Source: Taudactylus pleione (lineage: Eukaryota; Chordata; Amphibia; Anura; Myobatrachidae). Taken from it: a stretch of DNA of 64,000 nucleotides. Positions 36,501 through 46,201 of this stretch are shown piece after piece. Position numbers and translations under genes: made by a program. The stretch spans positions 7,092,001-7,156,000 of the forward strand of contig JAUIMM010000121.1 in assembly GCA_031769625.1 (NCBI GenBank), in the 5' to 3' direction. Under the pieces are notes generated by a model that saw nothing but the letters and a program-made list of their open reading frames with translations, ran no database searches and was not told where the DNA came from. Every line of letters starts with the position of its first letter. The first letter of the stretch is position 1.

Positions 36501-39328
36501 GCATGTTCCTGGGGTAGTAGGTGGAGAGATCACAGTTACTAGCATGTTCCTGGGGTAGCAGGTGGAGAGATCACAGTTACTAGCATGTTCCTGGGGTAGC
36601 AGGTGTAGAGATCACAGTTAATAGCATGTCCCTGGGGTAGTATGTGGAGAGATCACAGTTACTAGCATGTTCCTGGAGTAACAGGTGGAGAGATCACAGT
36701 TACTAGCATGTTCCTGGGGTGGTAGTTGGAGAGATCACAGTTACTAGCATGTCCCTGGGGTTGTAGGTGGAAATATCACAATTACTAGCATGTTCCTGGG
36801 GAAGTTGGTGGAGAGATCACAGTTACTAGTATGATCCTGGGGTAGTAGGTGGAGAGTTCAAATTTACTAGCATGTTCCTGGGGTAGCAGGTGCAAAGATC
36901 ACATTTACTAGCATGATCCTGGGGTAGCAGGTGGAGAGATCACAGTTATTAGCATGACCCTGAGGTAGTAGGTGGAGAGATCACAGTTACTAGCATGTCC
37001 CTGGGGTAGTAGGTGGAGAGATCACAGTTACTAGCATGTTCCTGGGGTAACAGGTGGAGAAATCACAGTTACTAGCATGTTCCTGGGGAAGCAGGTGGTG
37101 AGATCAGTTACTAGCATGTCCCTGGGGTAGTAGGTGGAGAGATCACAGTTACTAGTATGTTCCTGGGGTAGCAGGTGGAGAGATCACAGTTACTAGCATG
37201 TCTCTGGGGTAGTAGGTGGAGAGATCACAGTTACCAGCATGTTCCTGGGGTAGTAGGTGGAGAGATCACAGTTACTAGCATGTTCCTGGGGTAGCAGGTG
37301 GAGAGATCACAGTTACTAGCATGTTCCTGGGGTAGCAGGTGTAGAGATCACAGTTAATAGCATGTCCCTGGGGTAGTATGTGGAGAGATCACAGTTACTA
37401 GCATGTTCCTGGAGTAACAGGTGGAGAGATCACAGTTACTAGCATGTTCCTGGGGTGGTAGTTGGAGAGATCACAGTTACTAGCATGTCCCTGGGGTTGT
37501 AGGTGGAAATATCACAATTACTAGCATGTTCCTGGGGAAGTTGGTGGAGAGATCACAGTTACTAGTATGATCCTGGGGTAGTAGGTGAAGAGATCACAGT
37601 TACTATCATGTCCCTGGGGTAGTAGGTGGAGAGATGACAGTTACTAGCATGTCCCTGGGGGAGTAGGTGAAGAGGTCACAGTTACTAGCATGTTCCTGGG
37701 GTAGAAGGTGAAGAGATCACATTTACTAGCATGTCCCTGGGGTTGTAGGTGGAAAGATCACAGTTACTAGCATGTTCCTGGGGTAGCAGGTGCAAAGATC
37801 ACATTTACTAGCATGATCCTGGGGTAGCAGGTGGAGAGATCACAGTTATTAGCATGACCCTGAGGTAGTAGGTGGAGAGATCACAGTTACTAGCATGTCC
37901 CTGGGGTAGTAGGTGGAGAGATCACAGTTACTAGCATGTTCCTGGGGTAACAGGTGGAGAAATCACAGTTACTAGCATGTTCCTGGGGAAGCAGGTGGAG
38001 AGATCAGTTACTAGCATGTCCCTGGGGTAGTAGGTGGAGAGATCACAGTTACTAGTATGTTCCTGGGGTAGCAAGTGGAGAGATCACAGTTACTAGCATG
38101 TCTCTGGGGTGGTAGGTGGAGAGATCACAGTTACTAGCATGTTCCTGGGGTAGTAAGTGGAGAGATCACAGTTACTAGCATGTTCCTGGGGTAGCAGGTG
38201 GAGAGATCACAGTTACTAGCATGTTCCTGGGGTAGCAGGTGTAGAGATCACAGTTAATAGCATGTCCCTGGGGTAGTATGTGGAGAGATCACAGTTACTA
38301 GCATGTTCCTGGGGTAACAGGTGGAGAGATCACAGTTACTAGCATGTTCCTCGGGTAGTAGGTGGAGAGATCACAGTTACTAGCATGTCCCTGGGGTTGT
38401 AGGTGGAAATATCACAGTTACTAGCATGTTCCTGGGGTAGTAAGTGGAGAGATCACAGTTACTAGCATGTTCCTGGGGTAGCAGGTGGAGAGATCACAGT
38501 TACTAGCATGTTCCTGGGGTAGCAGGTGTAGAGATCATAGTTACTAGCATGTCCCTGGGGTAGTAGGTGGAGAGATGACAGTTACTAGCATGTCCCTGGG
38601 GGAGTAGGTGAAGAGGTCACAGTTACTAGCATGTTCCTGGGGTAGAAGGTGAAGAGATCACATTTACTAGCATGTCCCTGGGGTTGTAGGTGGAAAGATC
38701 ACAGTTACTAGCATGTTCCTGGGGTATTTGGTGGAGAGACCACAGTTACTAGCATGTTCCTGGGGTAGTAGGTAAAGAGATCACAGTTACTAGCATGTCC
38801 CTGGGGTAGTAGGTGGAGAGATCACAGTTACTAGCATGTCCCTGGGGTAGTAGGTGAAGAGATCACAGTTACTAGCATGTTCCTGGGGTAGTAGGTGAAG
38901 AGATCACAGTTACTAGCATGTCCCTGGGGTAGTTGGTGGAGAGATCACAGTTACTAGCATGTTCCTGGGGTAGTAGTTGGAGAGAACACAGGGCCTGCTT
39001 CAGACCCGCTCACGAGCGCTGAGCACTCGCAAGCAGGTCGATGTTGTCCAAGTGCGCATGCGCACGATCGAGGCGGCTCCATCGTGCGCATGCGCGAGAC
39101 CGGAATAACGACGGCCAAGCCGTCGTTATGGGTAGTAGGTGGAGAGATCACAGTTACTAGCATGTCCCTGGGGTGTAGGTGGAAAAATCACAGTTACTAG
39201 CATGTTCCTGGGGTAGTTGGTGGAGAGATCACAGTTACTAGCATGTTCCTGGGGTAGTAGGTAAAGAGATCACAGTTATTAGCATGTCCCTGGGGTAGTA
39301 GGTGGAGAGATCACAGTTACCAGCATGC
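33560..39328. repeat. 41-bp minisatellite, about 140 copies
   Basis: Unit GATCACATTTACTAGCATGT followed by TCCTGGGGTAGCAGGTGGAGA. Variants change along the array: CATTTACTAG dominates to about 35900 and CAGTTACTAG after it, and GTAGCAGG gives way to GTAGTAGG. Higher-order duplication is clear: the rare unit TTAGCATGACCCTGAGGTAG occurs near 36212, 36948 and 37849 (spacing of about 735 and 900 bp) with the same neighbours each time. It lies wholly inside the 19.7-kb ptprn intron and ends at the target site of the 39337 element. Confidence 0.95.
38992..39131. mobile_element. Truncated palindrome-array MITE inside the minisatellite
   Basis: GGGCCTGCTTCAGACCCGCTC opens a fragment with the GCGCATGCGCACGATCG and ACGACGG...CCGTCGT palindromes of the family at 23528. 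It is cut off at about 39131, where minisatellite sequence resumes. A second end is missing, so it is a partial or deleted copy. Confidence 0.75.
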
Positions 39329-39594
39329 CTTTCCATTAGGGTGGGTCGAAAAAAAAATTAAAAAAATTGGAAGTTCGATATTCCACTAGTGCGGAAAAGT
39401 TGTGGGTCCATAACAGTAACTCGTTTGCAAAATTTCAGCTCAGTCAGATAATTTTTACTTGAAGTTTTGAAAAATTTACACAAATGAGGATATTTTGTAA
39501 TCAGGTGAAGGCACGGTTTTGGGGCACATATTTTGACAATGAATTTGCTCTCTGGAGAAACGCTTCAGTCGAACTCAGAAACAAACCTTTGGGG

Positions 39595-39949
39595 CAGTGG
39601 CGTCACACGGGGGGGGGGGCGAGCCACACTCGGGTGTCATCCACCAAGGGGTGACACCAAGGTGCAGACTCCCCCTCAGTGACAGGAGCCGGGTGCTGCA
39701 TTGTAGTATTAAGTGCAGCACTCGGCTCCTGACACACAAAGGGCAGTCCAAACCTCCTGTACCCCCCTGGACCCCCAGGAAAATGCACGGGAGTTGGGAC
39801 TACGGGGTTCGGCCCGCGAGGCTACACTCTTACCGCGTGGCCATGCCCTCTATCCACGAGGCCACTCCTCTTTTTGGCGGCATGCAACTATGCCGCAAGC
39901 ACAGCATCCCTCCGCGCGCCAGGTGACACCACGGGAAGGGACACCACTG
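39595..39949. mobile_element. hAT MITE, CAGTGGCGTC termini
   Basis: Left end CAGTGGCGTC and right end GACACCACTG are inverted with one mismatch. The 8-bp duplications are CTTTGGGG (39587-39594) and CTTCGGGG (39950-39957), one mismatch. 355 bp, GC-rich, no gene. It sits just inside the terminal inverted repeat of the 39337 element. Confidence 0.82.
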
Positions 39950-40465
39950 CTTCGGGGTAGACATTTAAAAGGGGGCTATGTCACACAACATTCTTTTAGT
40001 AAATCTAAAAGTGATTCATACACCAGCAAAGATAATTTTAAGCCATCAAAGCTTGAAAGCTCCTTATTGCAAGTGCGCAATAGTCTTCCAAACACTGCTC
40101 TTGTTAGTGATTGATAGGGTATGTCAAATTGGAAAACTGCTGCCACATCAACTGCAGTTTTACAAGACTTAGGTCTCGTCAGTCGTAATGACACCTCATC
40201 GGTCAGTGATCACTCCAAATGGAAAACTTCGCCCAGCAGCAGTCACTCACAAAGCACAGAGACACACTGTCAGTGTCAGCTGTGTCTCTGCTCCTCACTG
40301 CCTGGCTGTAACACACTGGACTCACTTCAGCGGCCTCCCCACAAGTGCCAGGCACGATGGACTCTAGAGCTGGACTGTATATGTGCTGCTAGCTACACTA
40401 GAGAGGACACAGTATGTATGTTGCTCCTGGCACTATAACTATTAAGACTAAGTCATAGGAATTAA

Positions 40466-40945
40466 GGCCCTGATTCAGAGCTGGACGCTCTTTCAGAGCG
40501 CTCACTCTGAATCAGGGCATTTTTTTTTTATTGGAGCCGGCCTCCTGGCCGCTCGCTAAGCTGTGGGTGACCATCGTGACATTCGGGCTTGCGACGAGAC
40601 CCTTGTGGTAGGGTCTCGTATGCCGCAAGCCCCAGTGAGCTTCCGGCTCTAATAGAGACAGAAGCTCACCACTGACATCAGTGGGGCCGCACCCAAATGG
40701 CAGGTGTTCCTTCGGGAATGCCTCGTTTGCACAGCCACCCCCCCTCCCCGCCTACAAAACAGTGCGAGCTGTCCATCAATATCGACAGCCGACCCATCTT
40801 GTAATGAGCCCAGGAGCGACGGAGCTGCCGTCGCTCGCTGGGGCTCAGGCATGCGCACGCCGGAGCCGGCTCCGGCATGCACAGTGGGGGACCATCGACC
40901 CGCTTGCGAGCGCTGAGTGCTCGAGAGCGGGTCTGAATCAGGCCC
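40466..40945. mobile_element. Palindrome-array MITE in the left Penelope arm
   Basis: GGCCCTGATTCAGAGCTGG to GGGTCTGAATCAGGCCC, flanked by TAA on both sides (40463-40465, 40946-40948). The right arm shows the uninterrupted sequence (complement of GTACTTAATTC near 46847), so boundaries and the 3-bp TAA duplication are confirmed by an empty site. This fixes the family as TWA-targeting, in line with PIF/Harbinger. Confidence 0.92.
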
Positions 40946-41594
40946 TAAGTACATATGTTACAATATAGTACACCCTATTATTACTGCTGTGTCTGTGGTG
41001 AACGCTCCCAGTCACTAATTCGATATAGTAGCTAAACTTCTAATATGATCACCTTCACAGGGTGTGAGGAGGGCAGTTCAAGTCAATGGGGATGGGGAAT
41101 TTGGTTGAGTAACGGCGTCCCGTTACCAGCCCCTAATGTGCCAGTCCGTTGGTGCTAGCAAGGAGATGTCTGGTCACCCGGGGTGTCTTCAGAGCGGGAG
41201 TCGTAGGCCACGGGATGCTTGGGCAAGGATTCCTGGCTAAGGTGATCCTGTTGGTGACTTGGGTTAGTGCCGCACATAGTGATAAGGCTGCCCTACAACC
41301 CGGCCATTCAACGATCCCCCTCTGCCTGGGGAGGGTATGTAACCGATTTTGATCTTCCGATCTCTGCCGGGCACCTCCTCCAAAAGGAAACTCACCTGTC
41401 ACTTGCAGCGCTGCCTGTTTCTCCCTCTTCAGCCCTTGGTGGATGTTGGTTTCGCTGCTCTTCTTGTCTGCATCTCCGTCTCCCTGGTTCCTTCCAGGAC
41501 ACGTGACCGCAAGTAGCGCCAGACTGTCCTTGGCTTGGGGATACATGGTGGGAAGTGGAGGTAATAGTGGGTGGTTTGGATGTTGCTGTATGTA

Positions 41595-41634
41595 CTCCCA
41601 CGATTTTCGGCCACCGCCGGCCTAACTCTGGGAG
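41595..41634 (-). ncRNA. Hammerhead-ribozyme-like motif, left Penelope arm (decayed)
   Basis: Minus strand: CUCC, CAGAGUU, A, GGCCG/UGGCC stem II, GAAA, then GGGAG pairing with the CUCC(C). It is homologous to the better copy at 46162-46201, with core changes at the GA pair that would abolish cleavage. Confidence 0.4.
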
Positions 41635-41851
41635 AGTGTAATGGTTAATGGTGCAACAAAGAGGGGGTTAAGTCTCCATTCTGGGTCACACCCCTTTCCT
41701 CATTGGTTCTCTAGCCTCTAGGTGTAATTGGTCCAGTGCTTGTAGTGGACTCTCATTCGCTGAGAAACTTGTCTGTCTCACTGAATTTAAACTGATCTCT
41801 AAACTTGTAGTAGCTTAATAATGTGACACTTAGTAGCTTGTGCCTGGTGTT

Positions 41852-42284
41852 CAGGGCTGGCTCTAGGGGTGTTCGACCAGTGCGGTCGAATAGGAGCACC
41901 ACCCATAGAGGGCGCACCCCTCCCCAACATCCCAATTACTGTGCTGCTGTTCCACCCATGGGCCGAAGTGGCCCGCGGGTGGTCAAATCGGGAGGTTGGG
42001 GACCCCCACCACCACAGTTGTGCTGCGGTGCCGATCCCAGTCTGAATGGATGCTGCGCGCATACGCACGGCATCCATTCAGTTAGGGGAAAGGGCTGGGG
42101 AAAGCCCAGCTAGTGAGGCTTCCCCCAGCCTGACATTATTTGGAGGCATGCCATGCGGGCACTCCTCAAAATAACTTCACGTAGGGGCATGGCCTATGGT
42201 AATTAGGTGACATCCCCATTTTCGGTGTTGGGGCGCACTGTAGAGAGTCGGCACAGGGTGCTCCGACCCCTGGAGCCAGCCCTG
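41852..42284. mobile_element. hAT MITE, CAGGGCTGGCTC termini
   Basis: CAGGGCTGGCTCTAGGGGT and ACCCCTGGAGCCAGCCCTG are near-perfect complements. Duplications CTGGTGTT (41844-41851) and CTGTTGTT (42285-42292) differ at one base. The right Penelope arm has the empty site (complement of GTTAATATACTG with CACCAGGCACAAGC near 45955), which confirms the insertion. Confidence 0.9.
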
Positions 42285-42532
42285 CTGTTGTTAATATAGG
42301 TAATTGGGCTAAATCAAGATATTTATCTTGGTGATGTGCTCACTGGTGTTGATCGAGCACATAGCATTACATATGTAAAAGTCAGCTGCAAAGAATATAG
42401 CACAGGGTTTCATGGGTGTTTGCAAAGATTGTTGTGTATGGATAAGATACTGCGGAAATATGCTATGTAGTGACAGAGCGTGGATAGAGTGTGTCAATTG
42501 TACTAGAGCTTAATGGAATTAGAGTCTAGCAA

Positions 42533-43153
42533 TTATAGTATTATATATACATGTAAGTAATATTGCATATATTGTACAGGATAAGAATAAAAATTAATAT
42601 AAAATATAGTATAGTTCCTCGCCCTCCAAGTGGGTTTAACTTCCTTAATGCCTACGAAGTTCAGGAGTGTTGGGTCACACTGGTGAAAGAGTTTAAAGTG
42701 TGTTGACAAGGGGCGCTCTTCAGAGTCTTTCTTGATATTTTGGATGTATTCGCTGATTCTGATTTTGAGTCGTCTAATAGTTCTCCCAATGTACTGCTTC
42801 TTGCAGGGCCACTCCAATATGTAAATGACCCCTTTGCTATGACAAGTTAGTTGCTCCCTGATTTCGAATATGGTACTGTTGGAGGTGGATGTCACTTTCT
42901 TGGTTGGTTTTGTGCTCTTATTTCTCGTGGTTTTGCAGGCTAGGCAGGTTCTACAGTAGTGAAAAACTCCTTCAAGTCTAGTACCAGAGTATGTGGTTTG
43001 TGTGGATACGCATGTTTTAATGTGGTTCTTGATCAATTTTCTCCTAAAATCTGGTGCTTTCCGAAAAACCATTTTTGTTTGGGGTGGTAGGATGCTGGAG
43101 AGTGTTTCATATTGCAGTATTATGGGCCAGTGTTTTTTGACAATCTTTTTCAC
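42533..43153 (-). pseudogene. Penelope-like GIY-YIG endonuclease domain, left copy
   Basis: An open frame of 206 codons. The C-terminal half carries the GIY-YIG signature GVIYILEWPCKKQYIGRT followed by R..IR.SEYIQNI, and a cysteine-containing CRTCLACKTTRN block precedes it. The CPC of the right copy is WPC here. The last 30 or so codons run into AT-rich tail sequence. It is out of frame with the upstream RT piece (frameshift between 43307 and 43153), so the element is dead. Confidence 0.8.
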
Positions 43154-43306
43154 CTTATTGGCTTGGTTTGTATATTGGGTTACGAAGTATCTAGTTTTTA
43201 TCCTTATTTTCTTTTAGTTTAGGTTTGTATTGTAGCAGTGGTTCTCTGTCTGAACTTTGAACATCCGTAAAAGCTCTCTGGATTATTGTATCATCATATT
43301 TTTTGT

Positions 43307-43927
43307 CTAGTCACTGTGTTCTGAGGTGTTGTCCCTGACCTGTGAGCAGTTTCTCCTAATTGTTTTGTATTGACCTACTGGGATACTGCTCAGCCAATTT
43401 GGGTGGTGACCAGTGGTGGCAAGGATATAGCTGTTCACATCCACCTCTTTGTGGAACGTTTTGGTGTGAATTTGGTTGTCTTTGATGAAAACATTTGGAT
43501 CCAAGAATTCTACTTCTTTTTTGCTGTATTTGGTTGTGAACTTTAGATTATATTGGTTATGGTTGATGTAATTTAGGAATTCTGTCAATGACCTAGAATC
43601 ACCCCGCCATATGAAAAAAATATCATCGATAAATCTGACCCAGAGGACGAGGTTTGCGTCAAGCTTGCTATGGGACCAGATGAAATTGTCCTCCCAGTGG
43701 CTCATGAAAAGGTTTGCACAGTTTGGCACAAACCTCATCCCCATCGCTGTCCCTGTGACCTGGAGGTAGTAGTTGTCATTGAACCATACATAGTTGAGGC
43801 TTAAAATGAAATGTATGCTTTTGGCTATGAATTCCCTTTGAATGGGTGCCATCTCTGAATCCTTCATGAGGTAATAGTCAGTACTTGCTATACCCTGTGT
43901 ATGATCTGTGATGATATAGAATGACAT
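43307..43927 (-). pseudogene. Penelope-like reverse transcriptase core, left copy
   Basis: An open frame of 206 codons with the RT signatures QVTGTAMGMRFVPNCANLFM and RFIDDIFFIW (motif C with FIDD for the usual YxDD), followed by the KFTTKYSKKEVEFLD thumb-side region. It lacks the N-terminal fingers, so it is truncated at the arm junction, and it is frameshifted before the GIY-YIG part. Confidence 0.85.
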
Positions 43928-44014
43928 AACTTGTTGCCAGCCATAATTCCTCCCCCCATGTTATGTTCTGAAGTCTGTTCAGGATATTGGCGGTGTCTCT
44001 TAAGTAGGATCTTT

Positions 44015-44070
44015 GGGTCTCATTCAGACCCGGTCGCAAGCGCCGATGCGCTCGCAACCGGGTCGATGGT
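44015..44070. mobile_element. Palindrome-array MITE end fragment at the inverted-repeat centre
   Basis: GGGTCTCATTCAGACCCGG...GCGCCGATGCGC...CCGGGTCGATGG is the characteristic terminal hairpin of the 23528 family. It occupies the spacer between the two Penelope arms with no second end, so it may mark the breakpoint at which the arms were joined. Confidence 0.65.
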
Positions 44071-44640
44071 GATCCTGAATAAGGAAGACTGCAACAGAGA
44101 AGCTAATAGGCTGTTCAACGATGACACCACATATCAAAAATTACACAAAAGGAAAAAAATAACCCACCCGGGAAGCCAATAATTTCCGGCATAGATTCAC
44201 TTACCTCAAATTTGTCCCAGTATCTTGAGACATACTTACGGTCTTACGTAAAAGCACAAAGATCCTACTTAAGAGACACCACCAGTATCCTGAACAGACT
44301 TCGGAACATAACATGGGGGGAGGAATTATGGCTGGCTAAAGCATACATTTCATATTAAGCCACAACTATGTGTGGTTCAACAACAAGCACTACCTCCAGG
44401 TCATAGGGACAGCGATGGGGACAAGGTTTGTGCCAAGCTATGCAAACCTTTTCATGAGCCATTGGGAGGACATCTGGTCCCGTAGTGAGCTTGACGCAAA
44501 CCTCGTCCTCTGGGTCAGATTTATCGATGATATTTTTTCATATGGCGGGGTGACTCTAGGTCATCGACAGAATTCCTAAATTACATCAACCATAACCAAT
44601 ATAATCTAAAGTTCACAACCAAATATAGCAAAAAAGAAGT
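44071..44640 (+). pseudogene. Penelope-like reverse transcriptase, right copy (broken)
   Basis: Recognisable pieces in shifting frames: an N-terminal EANRLFNDDTTYQKLHK stretch, a SYLRDTT..LNRLRNI stretch near 44265, then [19 protein letters not shown] and [11 protein letters not shown] at 44400-44550. A deletion relative to the left copy joins the start of the domain to the motif-B region. Not functional. Confidence 0.8.
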
Positions 44641-44946
44641 GGATGTGAAAATCTTTATCCTTGCCACCAGTGGTCACCACCCGAATTGGCTGAGCAGTAT
44701 CCCAGTAGGTCTGTACAAAAGAATTAGGAGAAACTGCTCACAGATCAGGGACTTCAACACTCAGGGACAAAACATCAGAACACAGTTACTAGACAAAAAA
44801 TATGTTGATACAATATCCAGAAAGCTTTTACGGATGTTCAAAGTTCAGACAGAGAACCACTGCTACAATACAAACCTAAACTAAAAGAAAATAAGGATAA
44901 AAACAAGATATACTTCGTAACCCAATATACAAACCAAGCCAATAAG

Positions 44947-45459
44947 GTGAAAAAGATTGCCAAAAAACACTGGCCCATACTACTGCAAGATGAAACACTC
45001 TCCAGCATCCTACCACCCCAACCAAAAATGGTTTTTCGGAAAGAACCAGATTTTAGGAGAAAATTGATCAAGAACCACTTTAAAACATGCGTATCCACAC
45101 AAATCACACTCTCTGGTACTAGACTTGAAGGAGGTTTCCACTACTGTGGAACCTGCCTAGCCTGCAAAACCACGAGAAATAAGAGCACAAAACCAACCAA
45201 GAAAGTGACATCCATCTCCAACAGTACCATATTCGAAATCAGGGAGCAACTAACTTGTCATAGCAAAGGGGTCATTTACATACTGGAGTGTCCCTGCAAG
45301 AAGCAGTATATTGGAAAAACTATTAGACAACTCAAAATCAGAATCAGTGAACACATCCAAAACATCAAGAAAGGCTCTGAAGAGCGCCCCTTGTCAACAC
45401 ACTTTAAACTCTTCACCAGTGTCACCCACTCAACATCGACAATGAAATTAAGTCGATAA
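44947..45459 (+). pseudogene. Penelope-like GIY-YIG endonuclease domain, right copy
   Basis: A 170-codon open frame aligned end to end with the left copy. It keeps GVIYILECPCKKQYIGKTIR, R..IRISEHIQNI and the CGTCLACKTTRN block, so it is the better preserved of the two. It shifts frame after THFKLF near 45415, where the left copy reads on as HQCDPTLLNFVG. Confidence 0.82.
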
Positions 45460-46161
45460 TGTGTACATAATCACACTATGCCACCTTTTTTAACATGATT
45501 ACTGGACACCTATTTCACCACCTAGCCTTACAACTACCTCGCACCAGGGGGCCAGGCTATCAAGTGATCTTGTATACTTGGCACAATCAGACGCCTATGT
45601 TGACTTAATTATTTATTTGTTTTTATATTTATTTTTATTCTTATCCTGTACAATATATGCAATATTACTTACATGTATATATACATATAGTCGTTGCTAG
45701 ACTCTAATTCCATTACCACTATGTACCATAAGCTTTAGTACAATTGACACTCTATCCACACTCTGTCACTACACAGCATATTTCCGCAGTATCTTATCCA
45801 TACACAACAATCTTTGCAAACACCCATGAAACCCTGTGCTATATTCTTTGCAGCTGACTTTTACATATGCAATGCTATGTGCTCGATCAACACCAGTGAG
45901 TACATCACCAAGATAAACATCTTGATTTAGCCCAAATACCTACAGTATATTAACACCAGGCACAAGCTACTAAGTGTCACATTATTCAGCTACTACAAGT
46001 TTAGAGATCAGTTTTCATGCAGTGAGACAGACAAGTTTCTCAGCGAAAAATAGGCCACCACAAGCACTGGAGCAATTACACTTAGAGCCCAGAGAACCAA
46101 TGAGGAAAGGGGTGTGACCCAGAACGAAGACTTAACCCCCTCTTTGTTACACCATTACACT

Positions 46162-46201
46162 CTCCCAGAGGAAGGCCGGCGGCGGCCGAAATGCCTTGGA
46201 G
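46162..46201 (+). ncRNA. Hammerhead-ribozyme-like motif, right Penelope arm
   Basis: Order of parts on the plus strand: stem I CUCC (46162-46165), core CAGAGGA, one A, stem II GGCCG with loop GCGG and CGGCC (46174-46187), GAAA (46188-46191), UGCCUU, stem I partner GGAG (46198-46201). Compared with the consensus CUGANGA, only U4 is changed (to A). Known: Penelope-like elements carry minimal type I hammerheads in their terminal repeats. It is on the sense strand, downstream of the GIY-YIG domain, as that predicts. Confidence 0.5.

Larger units (their letters stand above)
40431..44014 (-). mobile_element. Penelope-like element, left arm of inverted pair
   Basis: A 5'-truncated copy read leftward: reverse-transcriptase core at 43927-43307, GIY-YIG domain at 43153-42533, then a non-coding tail with a hammerhead-like motif at 41634-41595. 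It is the inverted partner of 44257-46882. After subtracting two insertions (40466-40945 and 41852-42284) with their duplications, the arm is about 2.65 kb, close to the 2.63 kb of the right arm. Known: Penelope-like elements combine this RT type with a GIY-YIG endonuclease and often sit in inverted, truncated arrangements. Confidence 0.8.
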
